Assembly (NCBI RefSeq): GCF_001469955.1
Contig: NZ_LOPU01000037.1
Coordinates: 62,001 to 126,000, forward strand
Reading direction: 5' to 3'
Length of the DNA: 64,000 bases
Source of the DNA: Haloprofundus marisrubri
Lineage (GTDB): Archaea; Halobacteriota; Halobacteria; Halobacteriales; Haloferacaceae
Shown here: positions 18,108 to 25,739 of the stretch, piece after piece
Position numbering within the stretch: position 1 is the stretch's first letter
Layout: every line of letters begins with the position of its first letter
The notes under the pieces: generated by a model
Database searches by the model: none
Seen by the model: only the letters and a program-made list of their open reading frames with translations
What the model was told of the DNA's origin: nothing
Translations under genes and position numbers: made by a program

Positions 18108-19186
18108 GCGGAGTCACCCCCGAGCGTCGCACCCGCGCTGTCGAGGCCGGGCGCGTTCTCGCCGAGCGCACCGGGTTCGATGCGCGTCCCCGCGCCGGTG
18201 AGCGCCGAGACGATGGGGTCGTTGACGTTCGCATCGGAGACGATTACTGCGGACGCGCCGCCGGTCAGTGCCTCTTTGGCCGCCATCACTTTCTTCGTCA
18301 TGAACCCCTCGGCAGCGGTCTCCACGCTCTTCAGTTCCTCCGGCGTCTTCGCCGAATCGATGAGTGTCGTCTCGTCGTCGGGATTTTTGTATATGCCCGA
18401 AACGTCCGTCAGAACGACGAGTTCCGCGCCGAGTGCGCCCGCGACGGCGGCGGCGGCGCGGTCGGCGTCGGCGTTGACGGGTGTAACCGAACCGTCTTGC
18501 TCTTCTCCGAGCATCGGGACCGTGACGACCGGCGTGTAGCCGTCTCCGAGCAGCGTTTCGAGGAGTTGTGCGTTGACGGACTCTATCTTCCCGGAGTGGT
18601 CGCCGCGCTTGATTTTCTTCTTGCCGTCTTCGACGACGCGAACAGCCGATTTACGCTTACCACTGAGGAGGCCGCCATCGACACCCGAGAGACCGACCGC
18701 GTCGACACCGGCGTTGCGGAGCGTGGCCGTCAGGTCGGTGTTGAGTTTGCCGGGCATCACCATCGAGAACACCTCCATCGCGCGCTCGTCGGTGAAGCGG
18801 CCGACGACGCCAGACGGCGTCTCGACGTACGTCGGTTCCTCGCCGAGGTCTTCGAGGGTGTCGTCGACGGCCGTCGACCCGCCGTGGACGACGACCACTT
18901 CTCGTCCATTTGCGACGAGGTGGGCCACGTCGGCGACTGCGCCCGCGGGGTCGACGGCTCTCGCGCCGCCGACTTTGACGACGACCGGCGGCTCTCGGCT
19001 CCCGCCGTCGGTTCGCTTCGCTCCCGACGAGATTCCGCTCGCGTCGCTCGCGGAACCGCCGTCGGCCCGTGGCGAGGCGGTGCCTCCGTCCGTGTACAGG
19101 TGGTCGTCGGCTGTGCCGCAGTCGTTGTCGACGAGTTGCTCGTGAGCCGCAAGCAACTCCTCGCGCGTGTAGGTGCTCTGTGTCAT
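18104..19186 (-). CDS. argB: [LysW]-glutamate/aminoadipate kinase (ArgB/LysZ) with extra N-terminus
   Basis: This 360-residue amino-acid kinase phosphorylates the side-chain carboxylate of carrier-bound glutamate. The kinase domain starts near residue 68 (VVVKVGGARAVDPAG) and shows VVHGGSTAVDDTL, GLSGVDGGLLSGKRKSA and NADADRAAAAVAG. The first 65 or so residues are unusual: a short helix (REELLAAHEQLVDN) and a Gly/Ser/Asp-rich low-complexity run. No ATG or GTG is available in frame close to the kinase domain, so the extension appears to be translated. The stop overlaps argD. Confidence 0.93.
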   Translation of the reverse strand: MTQSTYTREELLAAHEQLVDNDCGTADDHLYTDGGTASPRADGGSASDASGISSGAKRTDGGSREPPVVVKVGGARAVDPAGAVADVAHLVANGREVVVVHGGSTAVDDTLEDLGEEPTYVETPSGVVGRFTDERAMEVFSMVMPGKLNTDLTATLRNAGVDAVGLSGVDGGLLSGKRKSAVRVVEDGKKKIKRGDHSGKIESVNAQLLETLLGDGYTPVVTVPMLGEEQDGSVTPVNADADRAAAAVAGALGAELVVLTDVSGIYKNPDDETTLIDSAKTPEELKSVETAAEGFMTKKVMAAKEALTGGASAVIVSDANVNDPIVSALTGAGTRIEPGALGENAPGLDSAGATLGGDSA

Positions 19187-19245
19187 CGGTGTGTCTCTGT
19201 GGTTCGGTTCTGTTCGGGTCGGTTCGGTCGAGTTCGGTTCTCGGT

Positions 19246-20283
19246 TCAGGGCGTCCCGACCGGGTGCAGACCCGAGAATTCGAGTCCAGCCGTTTCGTCG
19301 AGTCCGAGCGCGACGTTCGCCGCGTGGACCGCCTGCCCGGCGGAGCCTTTCATCATGTTATCGATGGCCGAGAAGACGACGAGACGCTTGTTCGCGGGGT
19401 CGACCTCGAAGCCGACCTCGCCGTAGTTCGTTCCGGCGACGGCCTTCGGTTCGGGGTAGCGGTAGACGCCACCGCCGCCGGCGACCATGCGCATGAACGG
19501 TTCGTCCTCGTAGCTCTCGCGGTACGCCCCCCAGAGGTCGCCTTTCGTAACAGGGGAACTGGGAAAGACGTGACACGTCGCCGACGCCCCGCGCACCATG
19601 TCCACCGCGTGAACGGTGAACGACACCGAGAGCCCGAGGAACTGCTCGATTTCGGCCTCGTGGCGGTGTCCGGTCGGCGCGTACGGGCGGACGACGCCCG
19701 AGCGCTCGGCGTGCGAGGAGGCTTTGCCGGCCGACGCGCCACCTTCCGAGGACCCGACTTTCACGTCGACGACGACCTGCTCGTCGCCGTTCATAATTCC
19801 GGCGTCGAACAAGGGTTTCAGGCCGAGAATCGTCGCCGTCGCGTTACAGCCCCCGGCGGCGATGAGGTCCGCACCGGGGAGTTCGTCGCGCGTCAGTTCG
19901 GGGAGCGCGTAGACCGATTTCTCCAAGTACTCGGCTGCGACGTGGCCGTCGTACCACTCGTCGTACTGCTCCTCACTTTGGAGGCGGAAATCCGCCGAGA
20001 GGTCGACGACGGTGTCCGCGGCGTCCTGAAACGTGTCGATGTGCTCCATCGAGACGCCGTGGGGTGTCGCCGCGAACAGCACGTCGACCGAGTCGAGGTC
20101 CTCGGGCGACGAAAAGCGGAGGTCCAGTTCTCTCAGATTGGGGTGGACGGAGCCAACCGTCTTGCGGTCGTACTGACGGCTCGTCGCCTGCGCCACCTCG
20201 AACTCGGGGTGACCCGCGAGCAGGCGAAGGAGTTCGCCGCCGGTGAAGCCGGAACCGCCGACAACGGCCGCCGAGAGCGTCAC
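19246..20283 (-). CDS. argC: [LysW]-glutamyl/aminoadipyl phosphate reductase (ArgC/LysY)
   Basis: This 345-residue NADPH-dependent reductase makes the carrier-bound semialdehyde. It starts with the Rossmann motif AAVVGGSGFTGGELLRLLAGHPE and has the catalytic cysteine in AAGGCNATATILGL. The KVGSSEGGASAGKASSHAERS segment is typical of the LysY branch. It overlaps lysX by four bases upstream and is followed by a 59-base spacer made largely of GGTTCGG-like repeats before argB. Confidence 0.95.
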   Translation of the reverse strand: MTLSAAVVGGSGFTGGELLRLLAGHPEFEVAQATSRQYDRKTVGSVHPNLRELDLRFSSPEDLDSVDVLFAATPHGVSMEHIDTFQDAADTVVDLSADFRLQSEEQYDEWYDGHVAAEYLEKSVYALPELTRDELPGADLIAAGGCNATATILGLKPLFDAGIMNGDEQVVVDVKVGSSEGGASAGKASSHAERSGVVRPYAPTGHRHEAEIEQFLGLSVSFTVHAVDMVRGASATCHVFPSSPVTKGDLWGAYRESYEDEPFMRMVAGGGGVYRYPEPKAVAGTNYGEVGFEVDPANKRLVVFSAIDNMMKGSAGQAVHAANVALGLDETAGLEFSGLHPVGTP

Positions 20284-21152
20284 GCGACTGCCTCCGCGGC
20301 CGTTTTTTCTGATGCTTTGGCTTCCAGCCAGTCGACGACTGTCGCGGGAACGTCCACGTCGGTCGTTCCGTTCAGCGCCTTGAACTCGACGGTGTGGTTT
20401 ACCTCGTGGACGGTGTAGGAGTCACCGGTCTCCATGAGGTCGACCCCGAGCAGGCCGCCGCCGACGGCGTCGCTGGCCTTTGCGACGAGTTCGAGTGCCT
20501 CGTCGTCCAACTCAAATGCTTGTGTTTCGCCACCTTTCGCGGCGTTCGTGAGCCAGTGGTCCGACGAGCGAGTCATCGCGGCGACGGGTTCGCCGTCGGT
20601 CGAAAGCACGCGGATGTCGCGGCCGGGTTTCTCGACGAACTCCTGGACGTAGAACACTTTGTGCTCGTAGTGGCCCAGCGTCGCTTTGTGCTCGAGAATC
20701 GCTTCGGCGGCGCTTCTGGAGTCGATTTTCGCCATCAGACGACCCCACGAGCCGACGACGGGTTTCAACACGCAAGGGTAGCCGAACGACTCGATAGCGT
20801 CCATCGCGCTCTCCTTGGTGAACGCGACTTTCGTCTCGGGCGTGGGCACGCCCGCCTCCGCGAGCGCGAGACTGTTCTTCGCCTTGTCGGCGCAGATTTC
20901 GGCCGTTTCGGGCGAGTTGACGACGGGCACGCCGTAGCTCTCGATGAAGCGCGTCGCGTACAGCGAGCGCGACGTCGCGAGACAACGGTCGACGACGATG
21001 TCGAGGTCGTCGACGGGTGCGGTCGTGTCGTGCAGCCCGAACTGGTGCTTGCGAACGTCGATTTTCGTGACGTCGTGGCCGCGCTCACGAAGCTCCGAGA
21101 GGAGGAGCTTCTCGTCCTTGCGGATGCGCGAGTAGAGGATTCCTATCTTCAC
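20280..21152 (-). CDS. lysX: LysW ligase LysX/ArgX (ATP-grasp)
   Basis: The likely start is the GTG at 21152 (VKIGILYSRIRKDEK), three bases past the lysW stop, giving 290 residues. ATP-grasp features include KPVVGSWGRLMAK, VFYVQEFVEKPGRDIRV and the metal-site end HEVNHTVEFKALN. The enzyme joins glutamate (or alpha-aminoadipate) to the C-terminal Glu of LysW. The substrate-selecting segment is near NGTTDVD; I cannot state specificity from it with certainty, but the surrounding arginine genes point to glutamate. Confidence 0.94.
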   Translation of the reverse strand: MKIGILYSRIRKDEKLLLSELRERGHDVTKIDVRKHQFGLHDTTAPVDDLDIVVDRCLATSRSLYATRFIESYGVPVVNSPETAEICADKAKNSLALAEAGVPTPETKVAFTKESAMDAIESFGYPCVLKPVVGSWGRLMAKIDSRSAAEAILEHKATLGHYEHKVFYVQEFVEKPGRDIRVLSTDGEPVAAMTRSSDHWLTNAAKGGETQAFELDDEALELVAKASDAVGGGLLGVDLMETGDSYTVHEVNHTVEFKALNGTTDVDVPATVVDWLEAKASEKTAAEAVA

Positions 21153-21154
21153 AG

Positions 21155-21325
21155 CTACTCCCCCCAGTCCTCTTCGAGCTCGGGGGCTCGGTCGAGGACT
21201 GGCGGGTTGACGTCGATGACTTCGAGTTCCGCACCGCAGGTGCCGCAGTCGATGATTTCGCCCGTTTCGAGGTCGTCGGCGAGGTCCAGTGTGGCCCCGC
21301 ACTCGGCGCATTCTGCTTCGGTCAT
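21155..21325 (-). CDS. lysW: Amino-group carrier protein LysW
   Basis: This 56-residue protein is the carrier on which the arginine intermediates are built. It has a zinc knuckle (CAECGATLDL and CGTCGAELEV) and the characteristic acidic tail ending EEDWGE, whose last Glu receives the substrate. The stop lies two bases before the GTG of lysX. A TATA-like box at 21355-21362 and a 13-base palindrome between that box and the start make this the likely first gene of the lysW-lysX-argC-argB-argD-lysK-argF operon. Confidence 0.96.
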   Translation of the reverse strand: MTEAECAECGATLDLADDLETGEIIDCGTCGAELEVIDVNPPVLDRAPELEEDWGE

Positions 21326-21341
21326 GGTGTATCCACTTCTT

Positions 21342-21354
21342 GTGGGTTACCCAC
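21342..21354. promoter_or_regulatory. Palindrome GTGGGT-T-ACCCAC in the lysW promoter
   Basis: Two perfect 6-base arms with one central base sit between the lysW TATA-like box and the predicted transcription start near 21332. A site there would block initiation when bound, so it is a candidate operator for an arginine- or lysine-responsive regulator. No regulator gene is in the window. Confidence 0.45.
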
Positions 21355-21362
21355 CTTAAATG
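21355..21362 (-). promoter_or_regulatory. TATA-like box of the lysW operon
   Basis: The minus strand reads CATTTAAGG, centred about 33 bases before the lysW ATG, which predicts a leader of only a few bases. A second A/T-rich block (TTTATAACTGAAATTTAATA) lies just upstream at 21369-21388 and may contribute to regulation or extend the promoter. Confidence 0.5.
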
Positions 21363-21401
21363 CAGCGAATTTATAACTGAAATTTAATAACGAAGTCGTC
21401 G

Positions 21402-21665
21402 CTAAGCGAGGATAGAGTGTTCGTAGCCGCCGTTTTGGAATTCGGTGTCGAGATTCCGAGTGATGTTGTCCCCCGAGGGGGACGGCGGCGGCAGTGGCAC
21501 ACCAGCGAGCGTTCGGACCGGCACGCCCGCGACGAGTCGAATCGGCGTTCGTCGCGGCGGGCGTGGTCGGTCCGCGCTCGGTCGTGGTCGCGGGAGTCGC
21601 GGGAGTCGCGGAGCCGAGGCTCGCGGTCGTCGGAGTCGCCGAAGTCGCCGCAGGCGCTCAGACAT
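21402..21665 (-). CDS. Doubtful Arg-rich ORF overlapping the argH end
   Basis: An ATG at 21665 overlaps the argH stop (ATGTCTGA) and opens an 87-codon frame. The first half is low-complexity Arg/Leu/Pro (MSERLRRLRRLRRPR), reflecting a 9-base imperfect DNA repeat at about 21588-21651. The second half (GDNITRNLDTEFQNGG) looks more protein-like. It fills the argH-lysW gap of 332 bases. It could be a real peptide, or a spacer that happens to stay open. No family is recognised. Confidence 0.25.
   Translation of the reverse strand: MSERLRRLRRLRRPRASAPRLPRLPRPRPSADRPRPPRRTPIRLVAGVPVRTLAGVPLPPPSPSGDNITRNLDTEFQNGGYEHSILA
21588..21651. repeat. 9-base imperfect tandem repeat between argH and lysW
   Basis: The plus strand shows successive GCGGGAGTC-like units with variants GTCGGAGTC and GCCGAAGTC. 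The tract has strong G/A versus C/T strand asymmetry. It lies just after the argH stop. Confidence 0.6.
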
Positions 21666-23130
21666 AGCTGTCGACCTCCGCCTGTAATCTCTCGTCTGCC
21701 TCGGCCAGCGCCTCGCGGCACGCAGATACGGAATGAGCGTCGGCGTCGAAGCGTGCGCCCGCCTCGTCGAGTTGGGTTTCGACCGCCGACGCTGCGGGTC
21801 CGCCGAGGGAGTCGCGGCTGGCGACGCTCTCGTCGGGGTCCAGCAGCGATTCGACGGTCTCGCGGTTCACGCGCGACCAGAGGGACTCACCTAATACCGC
21901 TTCTGCGGCCGCGTCAAGTTTTGCAGCAGTAGTTGCCGCGTCGTCCGTATCGCCGATATCTTCCGCGGCGGCGGCGACGATTTCGTGGGCCGTACGGAAC
22001 GGCATCCCCGTCATCGCCAACGCGTCGGCGACGCCCGTCGCCGTCGAGAAGCCGTCGCCGGCGTCCGCCGCCAGTTCCTCGGAGTTCCACGTCGCGGTGG
22101 CGACTGCGCCCGCCGCCACGTCCGTCGCGTTGACGACGGCGTCGACGGCGCGGAACGCGTGTGGATGCGCCAGTTGCAGGTCACGGTTGTACGCGCGGGG
22201 GAGACCCTTGAGGTTGGTCAAGAGGCCGGTGAGGCCGCCGACGGCGTCGCCCGCGGTTCCCCGGACGAGTTCGAGCGTGTCGGGGTTCTTCTTCTGCGGC
22301 ATAATCGAGGAAGTCGAGGAGTAGTCGTCCGAGAGGTCGACGTACCCCTTGTTGGCGAAGATGATGAGGTCTTCTGCGAGTCCCGAAATGGTCGTCGCGT
22401 GCGTCGCTAACGCGGCGAGCGTCTCCGCGAGGAAATCCCGAGAGGACGACGCGTCCATCGAGTTCCCCAAGAGGGAGTCGAAGCCGAGCAGGTCGGCGGT
22501 GCGCTCGCGGTCGATGTCGAACGGCGTGCCCGCGAAGGCTGCGCCTCCCAAGGGAGAGTGGTTGATGCGGCCGTAGGCGTCCAAGAGGCGGGCGGTGTCG
22601 CGGGCGACCGCCGCCTCGTACGACAGCAGGAAGTGCGCGACGGTGATGGGTTGGGCGGGTTGCAGATGCGTGTAGCCCGGCATCACCGTCTCGGTGTGCT
22701 CGGCGGCGGTTTCGCGGAGCGCCTCGCGCAGTGCGAGTGTCCCCTCGATAGCGTCGAGGACGTCCTCACGGAGGCGGTAGCGGATACAGGTCGCCACCTC
22801 GTCGTTGCGACTGCGGGCGGTGTGCATCTTTCCACCACGTTCGCCGACGCGTCCGATAACCGCGGCCTCGATGGCCTCGTGGACGTCCTCGCCGCCGGAG
22901 AGTTCGGCGTGTCCCGCCTCTTCGACTGATTCGAGGGCGACGAGGATGTCGGCGGCGTCGCCGTCGCTTATGATTCCTTGCTCGGCAAGCATCACGACGT
23001 GTGCGCGGTCGACGGCGAGGTCGGCGTCGAAAATCCGTTTGTCGGCCGCGAGGCTGGAGAGGAAGTCGCGGGCGGGGCCGCCGCTGAACCGGTCGCGGCG
23101 GATGACGTCGCCTGCGGACTCCTCGGTCAT
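21658..23130 (-). CDS. argH: Argininosuccinate lyase
   Basis: This 490-residue enzyme cleaves argininosuccinate to arginine and fumarate, the last step of the pathway. The fumarase/aspartase-superfamily signature SSIMPQKKNPDTLELV is intact, as are TARSRNDEVAT and MPGYTHLQPAQPI. The protein starts MTEESAGDVIRRDRFSGGPA. It follows argG with three bases between, so the two form an operon reading away from the argG promoter. Confidence 0.97.
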   Translation of the reverse strand: MTEESAGDVIRRDRFSGGPARDFLSSLAADKRIFDADLAVDRAHVVMLAEQGIISDGDAADILVALESVEEAGHAELSGGEDVHEAIEAAVIGRVGERGGKMHTARSRNDEVATCIRYRLREDVLDAIEGTLALREALRETAAEHTETVMPGYTHLQPAQPITVAHFLLSYEAAVARDTARLLDAYGRINHSPLGGAAFAGTPFDIDRERTADLLGFDSLLGNSMDASSSRDFLAETLAALATHATTISGLAEDLIIFANKGYVDLSDDYSSTSSIMPQKKNPDTLELVRGTAGDAVGGLTGLLTNLKGLPRAYNRDLQLAHPHAFRAVDAVVNATDVAAGAVATATWNSEELAADAGDGFSTATGVADALAMTGMPFRTAHEIVAAAAEDIGDTDDAATTAAKLDAAAEAVLGESLWSRVNRETVESLLDPDESVASRDSLGGPAASAVETQLDEAGARFDADAHSVSACREALAEADERLQAEVDSYV

Positions 23131-23133
23131 GGG

Positions 23134-24360
23134 TTACTCGTCCTCTTCTTCGCCGCCATCGGCGGCGAGTTCGGGTTTTTCGACGTTGTTCGCCACTTCG
23201 TTGGCGAGGCGCGACTGGAAGCCGTGGTACTTGGCGACGCCCGTCGCGTCGGCCTGTTCGATGCCGTCGACCGTCTCGGTGTTGAACGAGGCGGCCGACT
23301 CGGAGTAGACGGCGTATTCGCTCTCGCGGGCGACGGGGCGGGCTTGGCCGCCTTGGAGTTTGACCGTCACCGTACCAGTGACAGTCTCTTGGCTGTCGTC
23401 GATGTAGGCGTTCAGCGAGTCCATCAGCGGGGCATCGACGAGGCCTTCGTAGCCCTTCTGGGCCCACTCGTTGTCGATTGTCGTCTTGAAGTCGCGCTCC
23501 TCTTTGGTGAGGACGAGTCCTTCGAGCGCCTCGTGGGCGGTGAGAAGCACGGTTGCCGCGGGGTGTTCGTAGTTCTCGCGGACTTTGAGGCCGAGCATGC
23601 GGTCTTCCATCATGTCGGTGCGACCGACGCCGTACGCGCCCGCGAGCTCGTTGAGCTGTTCGATGAGCGCCAGCGGTTCCATTTCTTGTCCATTTACGGC
23701 GACCGGATAGCCCTCCTCGAACTCGATTTCGACGAGTTCCGTCTCGCTACCGGGTGCGTCGGTCCACTCGTAGATGTTCTCCGGGGGAACGTAGTTGGGG
23801 TTTTCAAGGTTGCCGCCCTCGATGGAGCGACTCCAGAGGTTGGTGTCGATGGACCAGACACCTTCGTTGCCGCCCTCGACGGGCAGTTCCTTCTCAGCGG
23901 CGTACTCCATCTCCCACTCGCGGGTGAGGCCGAGTTCGCGCACGGGGGCGATGACTTCGAGGTCGGAGGCGCGCCAGACCGCCTCGAAGCGCAGTTGGTC
24001 GTTACCTTTGCCCGTGCAACCGTGGGCGATGCCCTCGCAGTCGTGTTCTTTCGCCACGTCGAGGATGGCTTCGGCGATGACCGGGCGTGCGAGCGCCGTT
24101 CCGAGCGGGTAGCCTTGGTACTCCGCGTTCGCGCGGACGGAGTCGAGGCACTGGTCGGCGAACTCGGCTCGCGCGTCGACGACGTAGTGTTCGAGGTCCA
24201 ACGCTTCGGCCGTCTCTTCGGCCTCGTCGAACTCTTCCTCGGGTTGTCCGACGTCGACCGTGACGCCGATTACTTCGTCGTACCCGTACTCCTCTTCGAG
24301 GAGCGGGACGCAGACTGTCGTGTCGAGTCCGCCGCTAAACGCGAGTGCCACGCGTGTCAT
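23134..24360 (-). CDS. argG: Argininosuccinate synthase
   Basis: This 408-residue enzyme joins citrulline and aspartate using ATP. The PP-loop ALAFSGGLDTTV opens the protein, followed by GCTGKGNDQLRFE and the SIDTNLWSRSIEGG segment. The C-terminal acidic tail (ADGGEEEDE) is usual for haloarchaeal proteins. A TATA-like box at 24385-24391 is centred 28 bases from the ATG, consistent with a leaderless argG-argH transcript. Confidence 0.97.
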   Translation of the reverse strand: MTRVALAFSGGLDTTVCVPLLEEEYGYDEVIGVTVDVGQPEEEFDEAEETAEALDLEHYVVDARAEFADQCLDSVRANAEYQGYPLGTALARPVIAEAILDVAKEHDCEGIAHGCTGKGNDQLRFEAVWRASDLEVIAPVRELGLTREWEMEYAAEKELPVEGGNEGVWSIDTNLWSRSIEGGNLENPNYVPPENIYEWTDAPGSETELVEIEFEEGYPVAVNGQEMEPLALIEQLNELAGAYGVGRTDMMEDRMLGLKVRENYEHPAATVLLTAHEALEGLVLTKEERDFKTTIDNEWAQKGYEGLVDAPLMDSLNAYIDDSQETVTGTVTVKLQGGQARPVARESEYAVYSESAASFNTETVDGIEQADATGVAKYHGFQSRLANEVANNVEKPELAADGGEEEDE

Positions 24361-24384
24361 TACACCATCGTCGGAGAGTCAGGG

Positions 24385-24391
24385 TATTAAA
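24385..24391 (-). promoter_or_regulatory. TATA-like box of argG
   Basis: The minus strand reads TTTAATA centred about 28 bases upstream of the argG ATG at 24360, with further A/T-rich sequence (TATATTTGGAATAAATAC) at 24402-24420 behind it. Confidence 0.6.
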
Positions 24392-24420
24392 TTCTGCGTT
24401 TCTATATTTGGAATAAATAC

Positions 24421-25120
24421 GGATACTGGAGGCTACGCGGCCGAAAAGGGTAAAATCTGCACTTGGCAGTTGGAGCAAGTGCGACGACGATGGGGTGAGA
24501 TAGAGTAGGGCCTAGAGGCCCGGTCGCGGCGCTCGCACGGCTCGGACAGGGGCGACCGGTCCGGCGCAGCGAGTGCGCGTCATTACTGGATTCGTAATAT
24601 GGGGACGCTATTAAACGCTTTCGGGGCGGCAAGCGTTGCTGTTCGAATTCGGGGGTCGTGACGGGCGAAGCACGGTGGAAAGACCACAAGACACTCACTT
24701 TGGGTCGAAGCGTGTTGCCGGGCGCACCGAGACGACGCACCGCCACCGCCCGCCTCGGACCTCCCAAGCCTCGGACCTCCCCAGCCTCGGTGGCGACACA
24801 CGAGTCGCCACCTCCCTCGCGCATCTGTCGGGCGAACGGAGCCGCCCTCCGGCGCGCGCCGGAGCGCCGGTTTATCCGCGCGAGAGACGCGTGAGGTCTT
24901 CGGGAGCGAAGCGACCGAAGGCTCGAAGCGGCTATGCCGCTCCGGTGGACGACTAAGCGAGCGTCGTGACGCGAGCGAAGGAGTCGGTTGGGGAGGGTGA
25001 GGCATCTCGCCGTGTCCGGCAGCCGTAGTCGACTCCGTCGAAGGCGCATCTCTCAGTGTTAGCCAGAACACGATTCGGACGACGGGGGAAGACTGAAAAA
25101 GGAAATTCGACGACTCGATA
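24421..25120. other. 700-base non-coding stretch rich in hairpins
   Basis: No convincing gene is visible on either strand; the open frames here are short and have compositions unlike the neighbours. Structures seen include: a hairpin AACGCTT/AAGCGTT near 24614-24638; a 16-base tandem repeat GCCTCGGACCTCCCAA at 24752-24790; a 9-base-pair hairpin with 6-base loop at 24789-24812; a perfect 18-base palindrome at 24847-24864; and a 6-base-pair stem AGCGGC/GCCGCT at about 24928-24942. The GAGCGAAGCGA-type composition resembles GC-rich intergenic repeats that I remember from haloarchaea, but only one copy is in this window. Confidence 0.6.
24752..24790. repeat. 16-base tandem repeat, about 2.4 copies
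   Basis: Units GCCTCGGACCTCCCAA and GCCTCGGACCTCCCCA follow each other directly and a third unit is cut after GCCTCGG. The next bases start a 9-base-pair hairpin. Confidence 0.8.
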
Positions 25121-25591
25121 CTACAGATTACGGACGCTCGGGTACACCGCGCCGAGGACGAGGCCGTAGACGACGTGGCCGACGAGGCTCATCAGGTTGA
25201 AGTTCGGCAGCGGCGGCACCTCGGGGAAGCCGACGGCTCCGAGCCAGATGGGCATCACGAACGCCGCGAGCACGACCCAGAGCACGACGCCGTAGGCGAC
25301 ACCTGCGGCCGCGCTCCGACCCGTCGACTCGCCGACGTTCGCAACGCCGGCGACTGCGGCGAAGACGACGCCGAGGACCGCGCTGTTGACCATGTGAACG
25401 ACCCAGCCCGCGAACCCCCCCGAGAGGCCCCACAGCGCCGGAATCGCCATCTCGATGACGGGCGTCATCATCACCGAAAGCAGCAGACCCATCGCGGCAC
25501 CGCCGACGAGTCCGGCGACGACGCCGCCTCTCCACGAGTCTTGTTCGGTTACCGGTGCGGTTGCAGTGGGTGTCTCAGTTCGTGTCGACAT
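25121..25591 (-). CDS. Small haloarchaeal four-helix membrane protein
   Basis: The ATG at 25591 gives 156 residues; an in-frame ATG at 25621 would add ten. After a polar Thr-rich start (MSTRTETPTATAPV) come hydrophobic segments around residues 22-42, 53-75, 90-112 and 130-150, with many Gly and Ala (GGVVAGLVGGAAMGLLL). Similar haloarchaeal proteins are sometimes labelled as histidine kinase or YqhR-like, without real kinase motifs; none are seen here. Function is unknown. It is divergent from the XPD helicase. Confidence 0.75.
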   Translation of the reverse strand: MSTRTETPTATAPVTEQDSWRGGVVAGLVGGAAMGLLLSVMMTPVIEMAIPALWGLSGGFAGWVVHMVNSAVLGVVFAAVAGVANVGESTGRSAAAGVAYGVVLWVVLAAFVMPIWLGAVGFPEVPPLPNFNLMSLVGHVVYGLVLGAVYPSVRNL

Positions 25592-25708
25592 TGCGAGAGA
25601 ATATTTGGTATGAGTTGACATAGCAACGCGCCGGCGATGCGCCGCGCTCGCACCGGGGAGGTAGTTTCATATACGAGATGACAGCGAACGGTCACGCCTG
25701 TCCGAGCC

Positions 25709-25715
25709 TTTTAAC
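25709..25715 (+). promoter_or_regulatory. TATA-like box of the XPD helicase gene
   Basis: TTTTAAC is centred 28 bases before the GTG at 25740. This decides between the possible GTG and ATG starts of the helicase. Confidence 0.5.
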
Positions 25716-25739
25716 CCGGTGACGCGCAAGCGAGGAGTA

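Noticed and set aside
24421-25120. RNase P RNA or 7S (SRP) RNA in the non-coding spacer
   Set aside because: The conserved GAGGAAAGTCC of RNase P RNA and the conserved SRP Alu/S-domain motifs were not found on either strand.
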